Source of the DNA: Candidatus Omnitrophota bacterium
Lineage (GTDB): Bacteria; Omnitrophota; Gorgyraeia; Duberdicusellales; 4484-171
DNA: 7,983 nt
Assembly: GCA_021735105.1 (NCBI GenBank)
Contig: JAIPHS010000040.1
Location: forward strand, 1 to 7,983
Direction of reading: 5' to 3'
Shown here in pieces: positions 1 through 5,695 of the stretch (its first letter is position 1; each line of letters starts with the position of its first letter). A model generated the notes under the pieces. That model saw only the letters and a program-made list of their open reading frames with translations, did no database searches and was not told the DNA's origin. A program made the translations under genes and the position numbers.

Positions 1-10
1 CAGGCAGGGA
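1..10. repeat. Possible end of a second GC-rich palindrome copy, cut by the window edge
   Basis: The first ten bases, CAGGCAGGGA, resemble the right arm of the palindrome inside fmt (CAGGCGGG at 2469-2476, seven of eight bases matching). It would lie in frame inside the PriA-like gene, between its N-terminal part and the degenerate helicase region. Only ten bases are visible, so this is weak. Confidence 0.3.
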
Positions 11-1493
11 AAAAATAAATATAAACTTAGAAGACAATAAGAAAAGCTATGAAAAAGAAAGCATTGAGTTTGTCAAGTCAGATTTTCTTTACAAGCGTTA
101 CTCAGTTTGGAAAAAAGAGGTTAAAAAAGCTCTGAAAAAAGGCTCGGTTATTATCTGTCTGCCTCAACTTGCTTTTTTAAAAAAGGTAAGTAAGTTGCTT
201 AAAGAAGATTTCGGCCAAGAAATATTTGAATTTTTTAGTAAACAGCCGGAGAAAAACTTTCTTAATAATTGGGTAAAATCAAGGCAGAAATCTTTAATTT
301 TAGGCACACGTTCTGCTCTTTTCTATTTTCCCCAAGATACTAAATTAATTATAATCGAAGAAGAAACCAGCCCTTACTATTTTCAAGAGGTGCAGCCTTT
401 TTACCATCTCCGCAAGGCCTCTCTTATTTTAGCTAAACAACTAAAAAATAAATTAATATTTTCGGGAAATTACCCTTCTTTATATACCTACAACATGATT
501 AAAGAAGGAAAAATAAAGTTAATCAATATTAACAAAACAAAAAAAAGCTCAAAAAAAATAGACGTAATCAATCGCAACAACTTCACGCAATACAAGCATA
601 TAAATCCAATTCTGATAGAACTAATCCGTAAAACCCTCTCAGAAAAAAAGAAAGGAGTAATCGTCTGGAATAAAAAAAACTTCTGGCGGACAGTCCGCTG
701 CAGCAATTGCAATCATATCTTACGCTGCAAGCATTGTTCAAGCTTCCTTCAGCAAAAAGAAAAAAATAAGAATAAGCTATTATGCCCTTACTGCCAAAAA
801 GATTTCACCTGTCCGGAAATTTGCCCAAAATGCAAAAAAGGTTACCTTAAAGGCAAGGGGATGGGAATTGGAAAACTCAAAGAAATCTTAGCTAAATTTT
901 TTCCGGAAATAAAATTAGGAAATATCGAAAACTACAATGATAAAGATCAACTTATTCTTTCTACATCTAAAATCCTGAATATTCTTTATCAAGAACAAGC
1001 CTTTGACGCAGGATTCATTTTAGATGCCGACTCTTACCTCAACCAGTTTGACTATGGCCTCACTTTTAAAACTTTTATCTACCTTAAGAGCTTATCTTTA
1101 TTATTTAAGGAAAAATTATTTGTTTTTTCAAGCCGTCCAAATTACTATCTATTTGAGTATTTAAATAAAAAATGGGATGAATTTTACAACAAAGAATTAA
1201 AATTAAGAAATCAAATGGAGCTGCCTCCTTTTGTAAAAATAATAAAAATAATTATTAGGCATAATGATCAAAAGAAGACTTTAAAAAATGGAAAAAAATT
1301 ATACAATATATTAAAGAAAAAAAACTATGACACCTTTGGCCCCTTTGAAGAATCACCGCATAAGTTAAGGGGAAAATATCGTTACAGTTTAATAACTAAA
1401 CTTAAAAATAAAACTGATTCTGATCAGCCAATTTACTTTGAACTCAATAAAATAAAAAGAAAAGGGATTCAATCAGCGGTAATATTAAGTTAA
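1..1493 (+). CDS. priA: PriA-like primosomal protein N', 5'-partial, helicase motifs degenerate
   Basis: PriA normally recognises stalled or repaired forks and helps reload the replicative helicase DnaB. The frame is open from base 3 with no stop and no convincing start, so the N-terminal DNA-binding part lies outside the window; 496 codons are visible. Family landmarks are the GTRSALF motif (303-323), a YHLRK segment matching the usual YHARD, an LDADS segment (about 1020-1034), and the C-terminal ELPPF and KLRGKYRY motifs. All eight expected zinc-ligand cysteines are present in pairs at 699/708, 726/735, 783/792 and 822/831, plus an extra Cys at 810, with spacing like E. coli PriA. The ATPase motifs are not intact: the Walker A region reads KSDFLYKR (75-98), DEEH is EEET (357-368), and the GRAGR motif is absent. 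Helicase-dead PriA proteins are known in Actinobacteria. Fmt follows after 12 bases, the common neighbour order. Identity is strong; loss of helicase activity is inferred. Confidence 0.92.
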   Translation, partial: GREKININLEDNKKSYEKESIEFVKSDFLYKRYSVWKKEVKKALKKGSVIICLPQLAFLKKVSKLLKEDFGQEIFEFFSKQPEKNFLNNWVKSRQKSLILGTRSALFYFPQDTKLIIIEEETSPYYFQEVQPFYHLRKASLILAKQLKNKLIFSGNYPSLYTYNMIKEGKIKLININKTKKSSKKIDVINRNNFTQYKHINPILIELIRKTLSEKKKGVIVWNKKNFWRTVRCSNCNHILRCKHCSSFLQQKEKNKNKLLCPYCQKDFTCPEICPKCKKGYLKGKGMGIGKLKEILAKFFPEIKLGNIENYNDKDQLILSTSKILNILYQEQAFDAGFILDADSYLNQFDYGLTFKTFIYLKSLSLLFKEKLFVFSSRPNYYLFEYLNKKWDEFYNKELKLRNQMELPPFVKIIKIIIRHNDQKKTLKNGKKLYNILKKKNYDTFGPFEESPHKLRGKYRYSLITKLKNKTDSDQPIYFELNKIKRKGIQSAVILS

Positions 1494-1505
1494 GAATGAT
1501 GCGCT

Positions 1506-2480
1506 ATGGATAAAGTTATTTATTTTGGCAGTTCTGATTTTTCAAAAAAAATACTGCAGGCTCTTATCAAAGCTAAAATTAAACCTGTATTAGTTATAAC
1601 CAAACCCGATGCTCCCAAGGGAAGAGGCTTAAAGCTTTATCAAACTCAAGTAGCTAAACTTTCCCAAGACAACAACATAGAAATTATAAAACCCGGCAAT
1701 TTAGAAAAAGCTGTATTTATAGATAGAATAGCTAAAATAAAACCCAACTATCTAATTGTCGCTGACTATGGAAAGATAATCCCAAATAGGTTACTATCGA
1801 TACCAAAAATTTTGCCCCTGGGAATTCATCCCTCATTGTTACCGCTCTATAGAGGGCCGGCGCCAATCGAAACAACTTTAATTAATGGCGAAATAATAAC
1901 CGGAGTAACAATTTTTAAATTAGATAAAGGCATTGATACCGGCCCTATAATTTTACAAAAAACAATAAAAATTAATTCAAACGATACCTACTTTACTCTT
2001 TCAGAAAAATTAGCTAATTTAGGCACAGAAGCTCTTGTTGAAGTTCTTTACCAAATAAAAAACAACTTTCCAAATTTAAAAAAACAAGATGAAAAAAAAG
2101 CTACCTTTGCGCCTAAACTATCTAAACAAGACGGAAAAATCAATTGGAAAGACAGTGCAGAAAAAATAAAAAATTTAATCAGAGCAACCTTAAATTGGCC
2201 CACCGCCTACACCTACCATAATAATAAAATATTGAAGATAACCGAGGCAGAAAACCTAGAAGATAAAAATAAACAGAATCCCGCAACAATCACAAAAGTA
2301 GGTAAAGATGGGATCTATATAGCTACAGGTTCTGGAATATTAAAAATGAAAAAAGTAAAACCTGAAGGAAAAAAAGAAATGCCTGCATGGTCCTTTGTTT
2401 GCGGACACAAAATCAAAGAAGGAGATAAATTTCAAAATGTCCAAAGCCCTAAGTCCCTGCCTCGCCGGCAGGCGGGCTGA
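1506..2480 (+). CDS. fmt: Methionyl-tRNA formyltransferase
   Basis: Transfers a formyl group from 10-formyltetrahydrofolate to Met-tRNAfMet for translation initiation in the cytosol. The N-terminal Rossmann domain (about residues 1-190) carries VIYFGSSDFS at the start, the KPDAPKGRG loop, and the HPSLLPLYRGPAPIE signature. The C-terminal OB-like tRNA-binding domain (about 205-310) includes KINWKDSAEKIKNLIRA and the PEGKKEM stretch. Numbering coincides with E. coli: His108 and Asp144 are kept, but residue 106, the catalytic Asn in the family, is Gly here (codon GGA 1821-1823). The native domain seems to end near GHKIKEGDKF; the last 15 or so residues, ending SLPRRQAG, are encoded by repeat sequence including a GC-rich palindrome. 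The length of 324 aa is near the family norm of about 310-320. The ATG at 1506 fits the family start, although no Shine-Dalgarno is visible. No def gene lies between it and priA, unlike many bacteria. Confidence 0.96.
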   Translation: MDKVIYFGSSDFSKKILQALIKAKIKPVLVITKPDAPKGRGLKLYQTQVAKLSQDNNIEIIKPGNLEKAVFIDRIAKIKPNYLIVADYGKIIPNRLLSIPKILPLGIHPSLLPLYRGPAPIETTLINGEIITGVTIFKLDKGIDTGPIILQKTIKINSNDTYFTLSEKLANLGTEALVEVLYQIKNNFPNLKKQDEKKATFAPKLSKQDGKINWKDSAEKIKNLIRATLNWPTAYTYHNNKILKITEAENLEDKNKQNPATITKVGKDGIYIATGSGILKMKKVKPEGKKEMPAWSFVCGHKIKEGDKFQNVQSPKSLPRRQAG

Positions 2481-2488
2481 GTCCAAAG
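2439..2488. repeat. 8-bp direct repeat GTCCAAAG flanking the palindrome
   Basis: GTCCAAAG occurs at 2439-2446 and again at 2481-2488, on either side of the GC-rich palindrome. It could be a target-site duplication left by insertion of a small palindromic element, or simply two copies of a degenerate GTCCAAAGTC-type tandem repeat. The first copy is inside fmt; the second begins directly after its stop codon. Confidence 0.5.
2456..2472. repeat. GC-rich palindrome inside the 3' end of fmt
   Basis: A perfect 6-bp inverted repeat, CCTGCC and GGCAGG, flanks a 5-base loop. It sits in a patch (2455-2477) in which 20 of 23 bases are G or C, in an otherwise AT-rich window. In frame it encodes SLPRRQAG just before the fmt stop. 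From memory, short GC-rich palindromes of this type, giving SLPRRQAG-like or LPAGRQG-like peptides, recur in candidate-phylum genomes; I cannot count copies here. A Rho-independent terminator is unlikely because no T-run follows. Confidence 0.75.
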
Positions 2489-2509
2489 TCAAAGATATGA
2501 AACCACAGA

Positions 2510-2548
2510 CATTAGGCATTGGACATTGGACGTTGGACATTTGACGTT
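2510..2548. repeat. Degenerate 7-bp tandem repeat (CATTGGA) upstream of the acylphosphatase gene
   Basis: Five consecutive 7-bp units can be read: CATTAGG, CATTGGA, CATTGGA, CGTTGGA and CATTTGA, followed by a partial CGTT. They fill about half of the 74-base gap between fmt and the acylphosphatase gene and stop 6 bases before its ATG. The array also opens the upstream reading frame from a TTG at 2519, which would extend the acylphosphatase with repeat-encoded residues; I regard that extension as spurious. Confidence 0.8.
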
Positions 2549-2554
2549 AATAAC

Positions 2555-2827
2555 ATGATAAAACAATATCGTTTATTTTTTTCAGGTACCGTTCAAGGGG
2601 TTGGTTTTCGCTTTACTGCCCGAGCTTTAGCTAAAAAACACAAAGTAAAGGGCTGGGTTAAAAATTTATCTGATGGACGAGTTGAAATTATTGCTGAAGC
2701 AGAAAAAGATAATATAGATAATTTTATCTCAGAACTAAAAAAAATATTCAAACATAAGATATCTGGTATTGAAAAGAAAGAAAATAAACCCACACAACAC
2801 TGCCAAGGCTTTAGAGTAACTTTTTAA
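2555..2827 (+). CDS. acyP: Acylphosphatase
   Basis: Small cytosolic enzyme that hydrolyses the carboxyl-phosphate bond of acyl phosphates. The 90-residue length and single alpha/beta domain fit the family exactly. The signature GTVQGVGFR (residues 11-19) supplies the phosphate-binding loop and catalytic Arg19; GWVKNLSDGRVEI (from 33) supplies catalytic Asn37; the protein ends GFRVTF, as expected for the last strand. I chose the ATG at 2555 because the family begins a few residues before this first strand; an in-frame TTG at 2519 would add twelve residues made only of tandem-repeat sequence. No Shine-Dalgarno is visible. Whether the gene has its own promoter or depends on read-through from fmt cannot be decided; ligA follows after 20 bases. 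Confidence 0.92.
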   Translation: MIKQYRLFFSGTVQGVGFRFTARALAKKHKVKGWVKNLSDGRVEIIAEAEKDNIDNFISELKKIFKHKISGIEKKENKPTQHCQGFRVTF

Positions 2828-2847
2828 TAATTTAAACTAAGAACTAA

Positions 2848-4842
2848 ATGGCATTAGATAAAATTAAATCACAAATTTCAAAGATTCGTAAAAAAATCAG
2901 AGAGGCTGACTATTGCTACTACATACAAAATGAACCTAAAACTTCCGATAAAGAATACGATAACCTGCTAAAAAGCTTAGAGTCCTTGGAAAAAAAATAC
3001 CCCCAGCTGATAACTCCTGATTCTCCCACCCAAAGAGTAAGCGGAGAGCTCCTGAAAGAGTTCCCTGCGGTAAAACATAAAAAAAAGATGCTTTCTTTAG
3101 ATAATACCTATTCAATTGAAGAGTTAGAAGAATGGGAAAAAAGGATGAAAAGGGTTTTAAAGAAAGATATAGCTTTTAGTTACCTCTGTGAATTAAAAAT
3201 TGATGGAATCAGCTGTTCACTTAACTATCAAAACGGCCGCTTAATTAGGGGCCTAACCCGAGGCGATGGCCAAAAAGGAGAAGATGTAACTGCCAATATA
3301 AAAACTATTCATTCGGTTCCTCTGAAACTACGCAAAAAATACCCTAAAAGCCTGGAAGTCAGGGGCGAAATTTATATTAACAAAAAGGATTTTGAAAAGC
3401 TAAACAGCCAGCGGTTAAAAAATGGTGAGAACCCCTTTGCCAACCCCAGAAATGCTGCCGGAGGCTCGCTTAAACTGCTTAATCCAAACTTAGTTGCCAA
3501 AAGAAACCTTAAATGCTTCATCCATTCTTTTGGCTGGGTAGAAGGCTGTAATTTTGGCTCACAACAAGAGTTTTTTGAAAAAATAACTAAATGGGGGCTA
3601 AGAACCCAAAAAGAAAATAAACTTTGCAAGAACTTAAGGCAAGTCATTGATTATTGTACGCATTTCCAGCAAAAACGTGACAGCCTTAACTATGAAGCAG
3701 ATGGAGTAGTGATTAAAGTCAACGGCCTAGATTTACAAAAAAAACTTGGCTCTACTCAAAAATCGCCGCGTTGGGCGGTAGCTTATAAATTTCCGGCTAT
3801 AAGAAAAACTACTAAAGTAAAAAACATGGAGTTTGGAGTAGGCCGCACCGGAATTATTACTCCGGTTGCAATCTTAAAACCCATCCGTTGTGGAGGAGCA
3901 ACTATAAAACGAGCCACTTTACATAATTTTGATGAAATTAAAAGGCTTGGTGTAAAAATTGGAGATACTGTCTTAATTGAACGAGCCGGGGATGTAATAC
4001 CTAAAATTATTAAAGTTATCAATTCAAAGCGTAATGGCAAAGAAAAACCGATAATTAAACCAAAGAAATGTCCAATTTGTAAAGAGGCCGTAGAAAAGGA
4101 AGAAGTTTACCTTTTCTGCCTTAACCCAAATTGCCCCAGCAAACTTAAACGCTCTTTGGTTCATTTTGCCGGCCGCAGAGCAATGGATATAGAGGGTATG
4201 GGGGAGAGCCTGATTGAAGAATTGGTTAATAGAAGAACTATTCATAATATCTCAGATATATACAAACTAACCAAAAAAGACCTGCTGGCCTTGCCGTTAT
4301 TTAAAGAAAAAAAAGCAAATAATATAATAGAGTCAATATCAAAGAGTAAAGAACAATCTTTGAGCAATCTTTTATTTGGGCTGGGCATTCCTCAAGTCGG
4401 GCAAAAAGCTGCCAACACCTTGGCTGGCCACTTTAAATCTCTTAATAAAATCACTCACTTAAAAAAAGAAGATTTCGAAAAAATAAATGAAATTGGTCCA
4501 ATTATGGCCGAATCAATCGTAAAATTCTTTTCACAAAAATCAGTCAATAAAACATTGAAAGAATTTAAAAAATTGGGGCTGGCGCCAAAAAAAGAACAAG
4601 ATAAAAAATCTAATCAACTAAACGGAAAAACTTTTGTCTTTACCGGCCAACTTAGTAATTTCAGCCGTAACCAAGCTCAAAAAGAAGTGGAGAGGTTAGG
4701 AGGAAGATGGAGCTCAACGGTAAGCAGCAAAACCGACTTTTTAGTAGCCGGAGATAACCCCGGCTCTAAATATAGCCAGGCAAAAGAAAAAAAGGTCAAA
4801 ATCCTTTCAGAAAACAATTTTTTGAAATTGATTGGCATTTAA
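2848..4842 (+). CDS. ligA: NAD+-dependent DNA ligase
   Basis: Seals nicks in duplex DNA during replication and repair, using NAD+ as adenylate donor. At 664 aa it is full length. The Ia domain has the NAD-binding pattern YCYYIQNEPKTSDKEYD (about residues 22-38). The adenylation domain carries the KIDG motif with nucleophile Lys117, then RGDGQKGEDVT, RGEIYI, NPRNAAGGSL and EADGVVIKV. The OB fold includes GRTGIITPVAILKP and ATLHN. A zinc finger uses Cys408, Cys411, Cys424 and Cys429; helix-hairpin-helix repeats follow (about 440-580), and a C-terminal BRCT domain starts near residue 590 (GKTFVFTGQL). All expected functional residues that I can check are present, so it should be active. The start ATG gives the usual N-terminus but has no evident Shine-Dalgarno. 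The coding sequence is rich in A tracts, including A8 at 2990-2997 and 3737-3744. Confidence 0.99.
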   Translation: MALDKIKSQISKIRKKIREADYCYYIQNEPKTSDKEYDNLLKSLESLEKKYPQLITPDSPTQRVSGELLKEFPAVKHKKKMLSLDNTYSIEELEEWEKRMKRVLKKDIAFSYLCELKIDGISCSLNYQNGRLIRGLTRGDGQKGEDVTANIKTIHSVPLKLRKKYPKSLEVRGEIYINKKDFEKLNSQRLKNGENPFANPRNAAGGSLKLLNPNLVAKRNLKCFIHSFGWVEGCNFGSQQEFFEKITKWGLRTQKENKLCKNLRQVIDYCTHFQQKRDSLNYEADGVVIKVNGLDLQKKLGSTQKSPRWAVAYKFPAIRKTTKVKNMEFGVGRTGIITPVAILKPIRCGGATIKRATLHNFDEIKRLGVKIGDTVLIERAGDVIPKIIKVINSKRNGKEKPIIKPKKCPICKEAVEKEEVYLFCLNPNCPSKLKRSLVHFAGRRAMDIEGMGESLIEELVNRRTIHNISDIYKLTKKDLLALPLFKEKKANNIIESISKSKEQSLSNLLFGLGIPQVGQKAANTLAGHFKSLNKITHLKKEDFEKINEIGPIMAESIVKFFSQKSVNKTLKEFKKLGLAPKKEQDKKSNQLNGKTFVFTGQLSNFSRNQAQKEVERLGGRWSSTVSSKTDFLVAGDNPGSKYSQAKEKKVKILSENNFLKLIGI

Positions 4843-4850
4843 TGTGCCTC

Positions 4851-4878
4851 TTGATTTTTTAATAATATCACATATAAT
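4851..4878 (+). promoter_or_regulatory. Candidate sigma-70 type promoter for the SPOR-domain gene
   Basis: In the 43-base gap after ligA there is a -35-like TTGATT (4851-4856) and a perfect -10 TATAAT (4873-4878) with a 16-base spacer. Transcription would be expected to begin about 6-8 bases after the -10, at 4884-4886, which coincides with the ATG at 4886. This is the best promoter match I noticed in the window and suggests a separate transcription unit running into the downstream genes. AT-rich DNA yields chance matches, so confidence is moderate. Confidence 0.6.
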
Positions 4879-4885
4879 AGGGCAG

Positions 4886-5425
4886 ATGAGACCCAGGCAA
4901 TTAAACCTTTTTGGGATAAAAAAAGACAAAAATAAAGGCCCAGAAAGAGAAAAAATAGTTATACCTATTGACACAGCTATCTTACTTATAGTTGTAATTA
5001 TTCTTCTATTCATTATTGCTTTCTCCTGGGGGGTAGGAAGAGGCAGAAGTTTAACTTTAAAAGATTTGTCGATAGAGACTAAAGCTCAAGAAAGAGATAT
5101 TACAGCTAAAGACAAAAACAGCAGCGAAACAACTAAAGAAGCTAAAGAAAAAGAAGCCGGAAAAATCGAAAAAATAACCGAAAGAAATAAAACAATTAAA
5201 ACAAAAGAGCCCTTGTATGGAATACAAGTAGCTTCTTTTCGAAACCTGAGCAGTGCCAACCAAGAGGCTGAAAGATTAAGAAAAAAAGGCTATCCCGTAA
5301 AAATCGAAAAAAAGGGAAAATACTCGGTTGTTTATGCAGGAAAATTTAAAGACAAAAAAGAAGCTGAAAAAGATTTAAAAAAATTAAAAAAAATCTACAA
5401 AGATTGTGTATTAAGGAGGTTATAA
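4886..5425 (+). CDS. Single-pass membrane protein with C-terminal SPOR domain
   Basis: A 179-residue bitopic protein. Residues 1-27 are basic and polar and probably cytoplasmic; a hydrophobic membrane span covers about 28-48; a charged, Lys/Glu-rich low-complexity linker runs about 55-107; and a SPOR domain fills about 109-179, starting YGIQVASF and including the typical KKGYPVKI and YSVVYAGKF strands. SPOR domains bind peptidoglycan glycan strands lacking stem peptides, often at division sites, so a cell-envelope or division role is likely; the specific function is unknown. I prefer the ATG at 4886. A TTG at 4832 would overlap ligA by 11 bases and read through the candidate promoter. No usable Shine-Dalgarno precedes 4886, which fits a leaderless message. 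The stop overlaps the next start by one base (TAATG). Confidence 0.88.
   Translation: MRPRQLNLFGIKKDKNKGPEREKIVIPIDTAILLIVVIILLFIIAFSWGVGRGRSLTLKDLSIETKAQERDITAKDKNSSETTKEAKEKEAGKIEKITERNKTIKTKEPLYGIQVASFRNLSSANQEAERLRKKGYPVKIEKKGKYSVVYAGKFKDKKEAEKDLKKLKKIYKDCVLRRL
5413..5420 (+). promoter_or_regulatory. Strong Shine-Dalgarno for the small basic protein gene
   Basis: AAGGAGGT lies 4 bases before the ATG at 5425, inside the end of the SPOR-domain gene. It is the only near-consensus Shine-Dalgarno found before a start codon in the window. It fixes the start at 5425 and argues against an in-frame TTG at 5404, which would place the site inside the coding region. Confidence 0.85.
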
Positions 5426-5688
5426 TGGGACTACATCCATCATTAAAAAGAGGCCAAAAACTGGGCGGAGAGCGTTCAGTATTAAAACGCTCAGAAAGAA
5501 TCAAGCGCTTGATTGAAGAAGACAAATGGGAAGAAGGAGATTCTGTCTTAGGTTTGCCTAAAGTAAAAGTAGTTAAAATGAAAGCAATAAAGAAAGAAAA
5601 ACCCAAAGAAAAGGAAGAAGAAAAAGAAACTGCTGAAAACGCCGAGACAACAGAAAAAAAAGCTAAAGAAGAAGCCGGTAAAAAATAA
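5425..5688 (+). CDS. PVC-type small basic protein with Lys/Glu-rich tail
   Basis: An 87-residue protein whose first 56 or so residues match a small basic protein family conserved in the PVC superphylum: MGLHPSLKRG at the start, then RSVLKRSERIKRL (18-29), a KWEEGDSV segment (34-41) and GLPKVKVVK (43-51). I recall this as the TIGRFAM Chlam_Ver_rRNA small basic protein, thought to be ribosome- or rRNA-associated, but the molecular role is not established. Family members are usually about 60 residues; here a tail of about 30 residues, made almost entirely of Lys, Glu, Ala and Thr, is added after position 57. The strong Shine-Dalgarno suggests high expression, in line with a ribosome-linked role. 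It is translationally coupled to the SPOR gene through a one-base overlap, and a secreted SH3 protein follows after 7 bases. Confidence 0.88.
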   Translation: MGLHPSLKRGQKLGGERSVLKRSERIKRLIEEDKWEEGDSVLGLPKVKVVKMKAIKKEKPKEKEEEKETAENAETTEKKAKEEAGKK

Positions 5689-5695
5689 TATAAAA

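Noticed and set aside
49..150. Small frame starting ATG at 49 in another phase
   Set aside because: It ends after about 30 codons and overlaps the better-supported PriA-like frame.
195..197. TTG as the start of the PriA-like protein
   Set aside because: Homology to the helicase region (GSVIICLPQ, residues before the TTG) continues upstream to base 3 without a stop, so the gene begins outside the window.
488..712. Minus-strand open frame within the PriA-like gene
   Set aside because: It lies wholly opposite a recognised conserved gene, has no recognisable motif, and its Phe/Leu/Ile-rich composition is what the complement of A-rich coding DNA gives. The same applies to minus-strand frames at 2340-2540, 2593-2793, 3372-3647, 3783-4040, 4024-4245, 4807-5013, 5057-5263, 5346-5606, 5776-6054, 6407-6643 and 7186-7368.
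2456..2480. Rho-independent terminator after fmt
   Set aside because: The hairpin is GC-rich but is not followed by a T-run, and it lies inside the coding sequence.
2519..2554. TTG start extending the acylphosphatase by twelve residues
   Set aside because: The extension is encoded by the 7-bp tandem repeat and lies before the normal family N-terminus; the ATG at 2555 fits better.
2541..2569. Promoter with TTGACG as -35 before the acylphosphatase gene
   Set aside because: The TTGACG arises from the tandem repeat, and the only -10 at 17 bases is a poor CAATAT inside the coding sequence.
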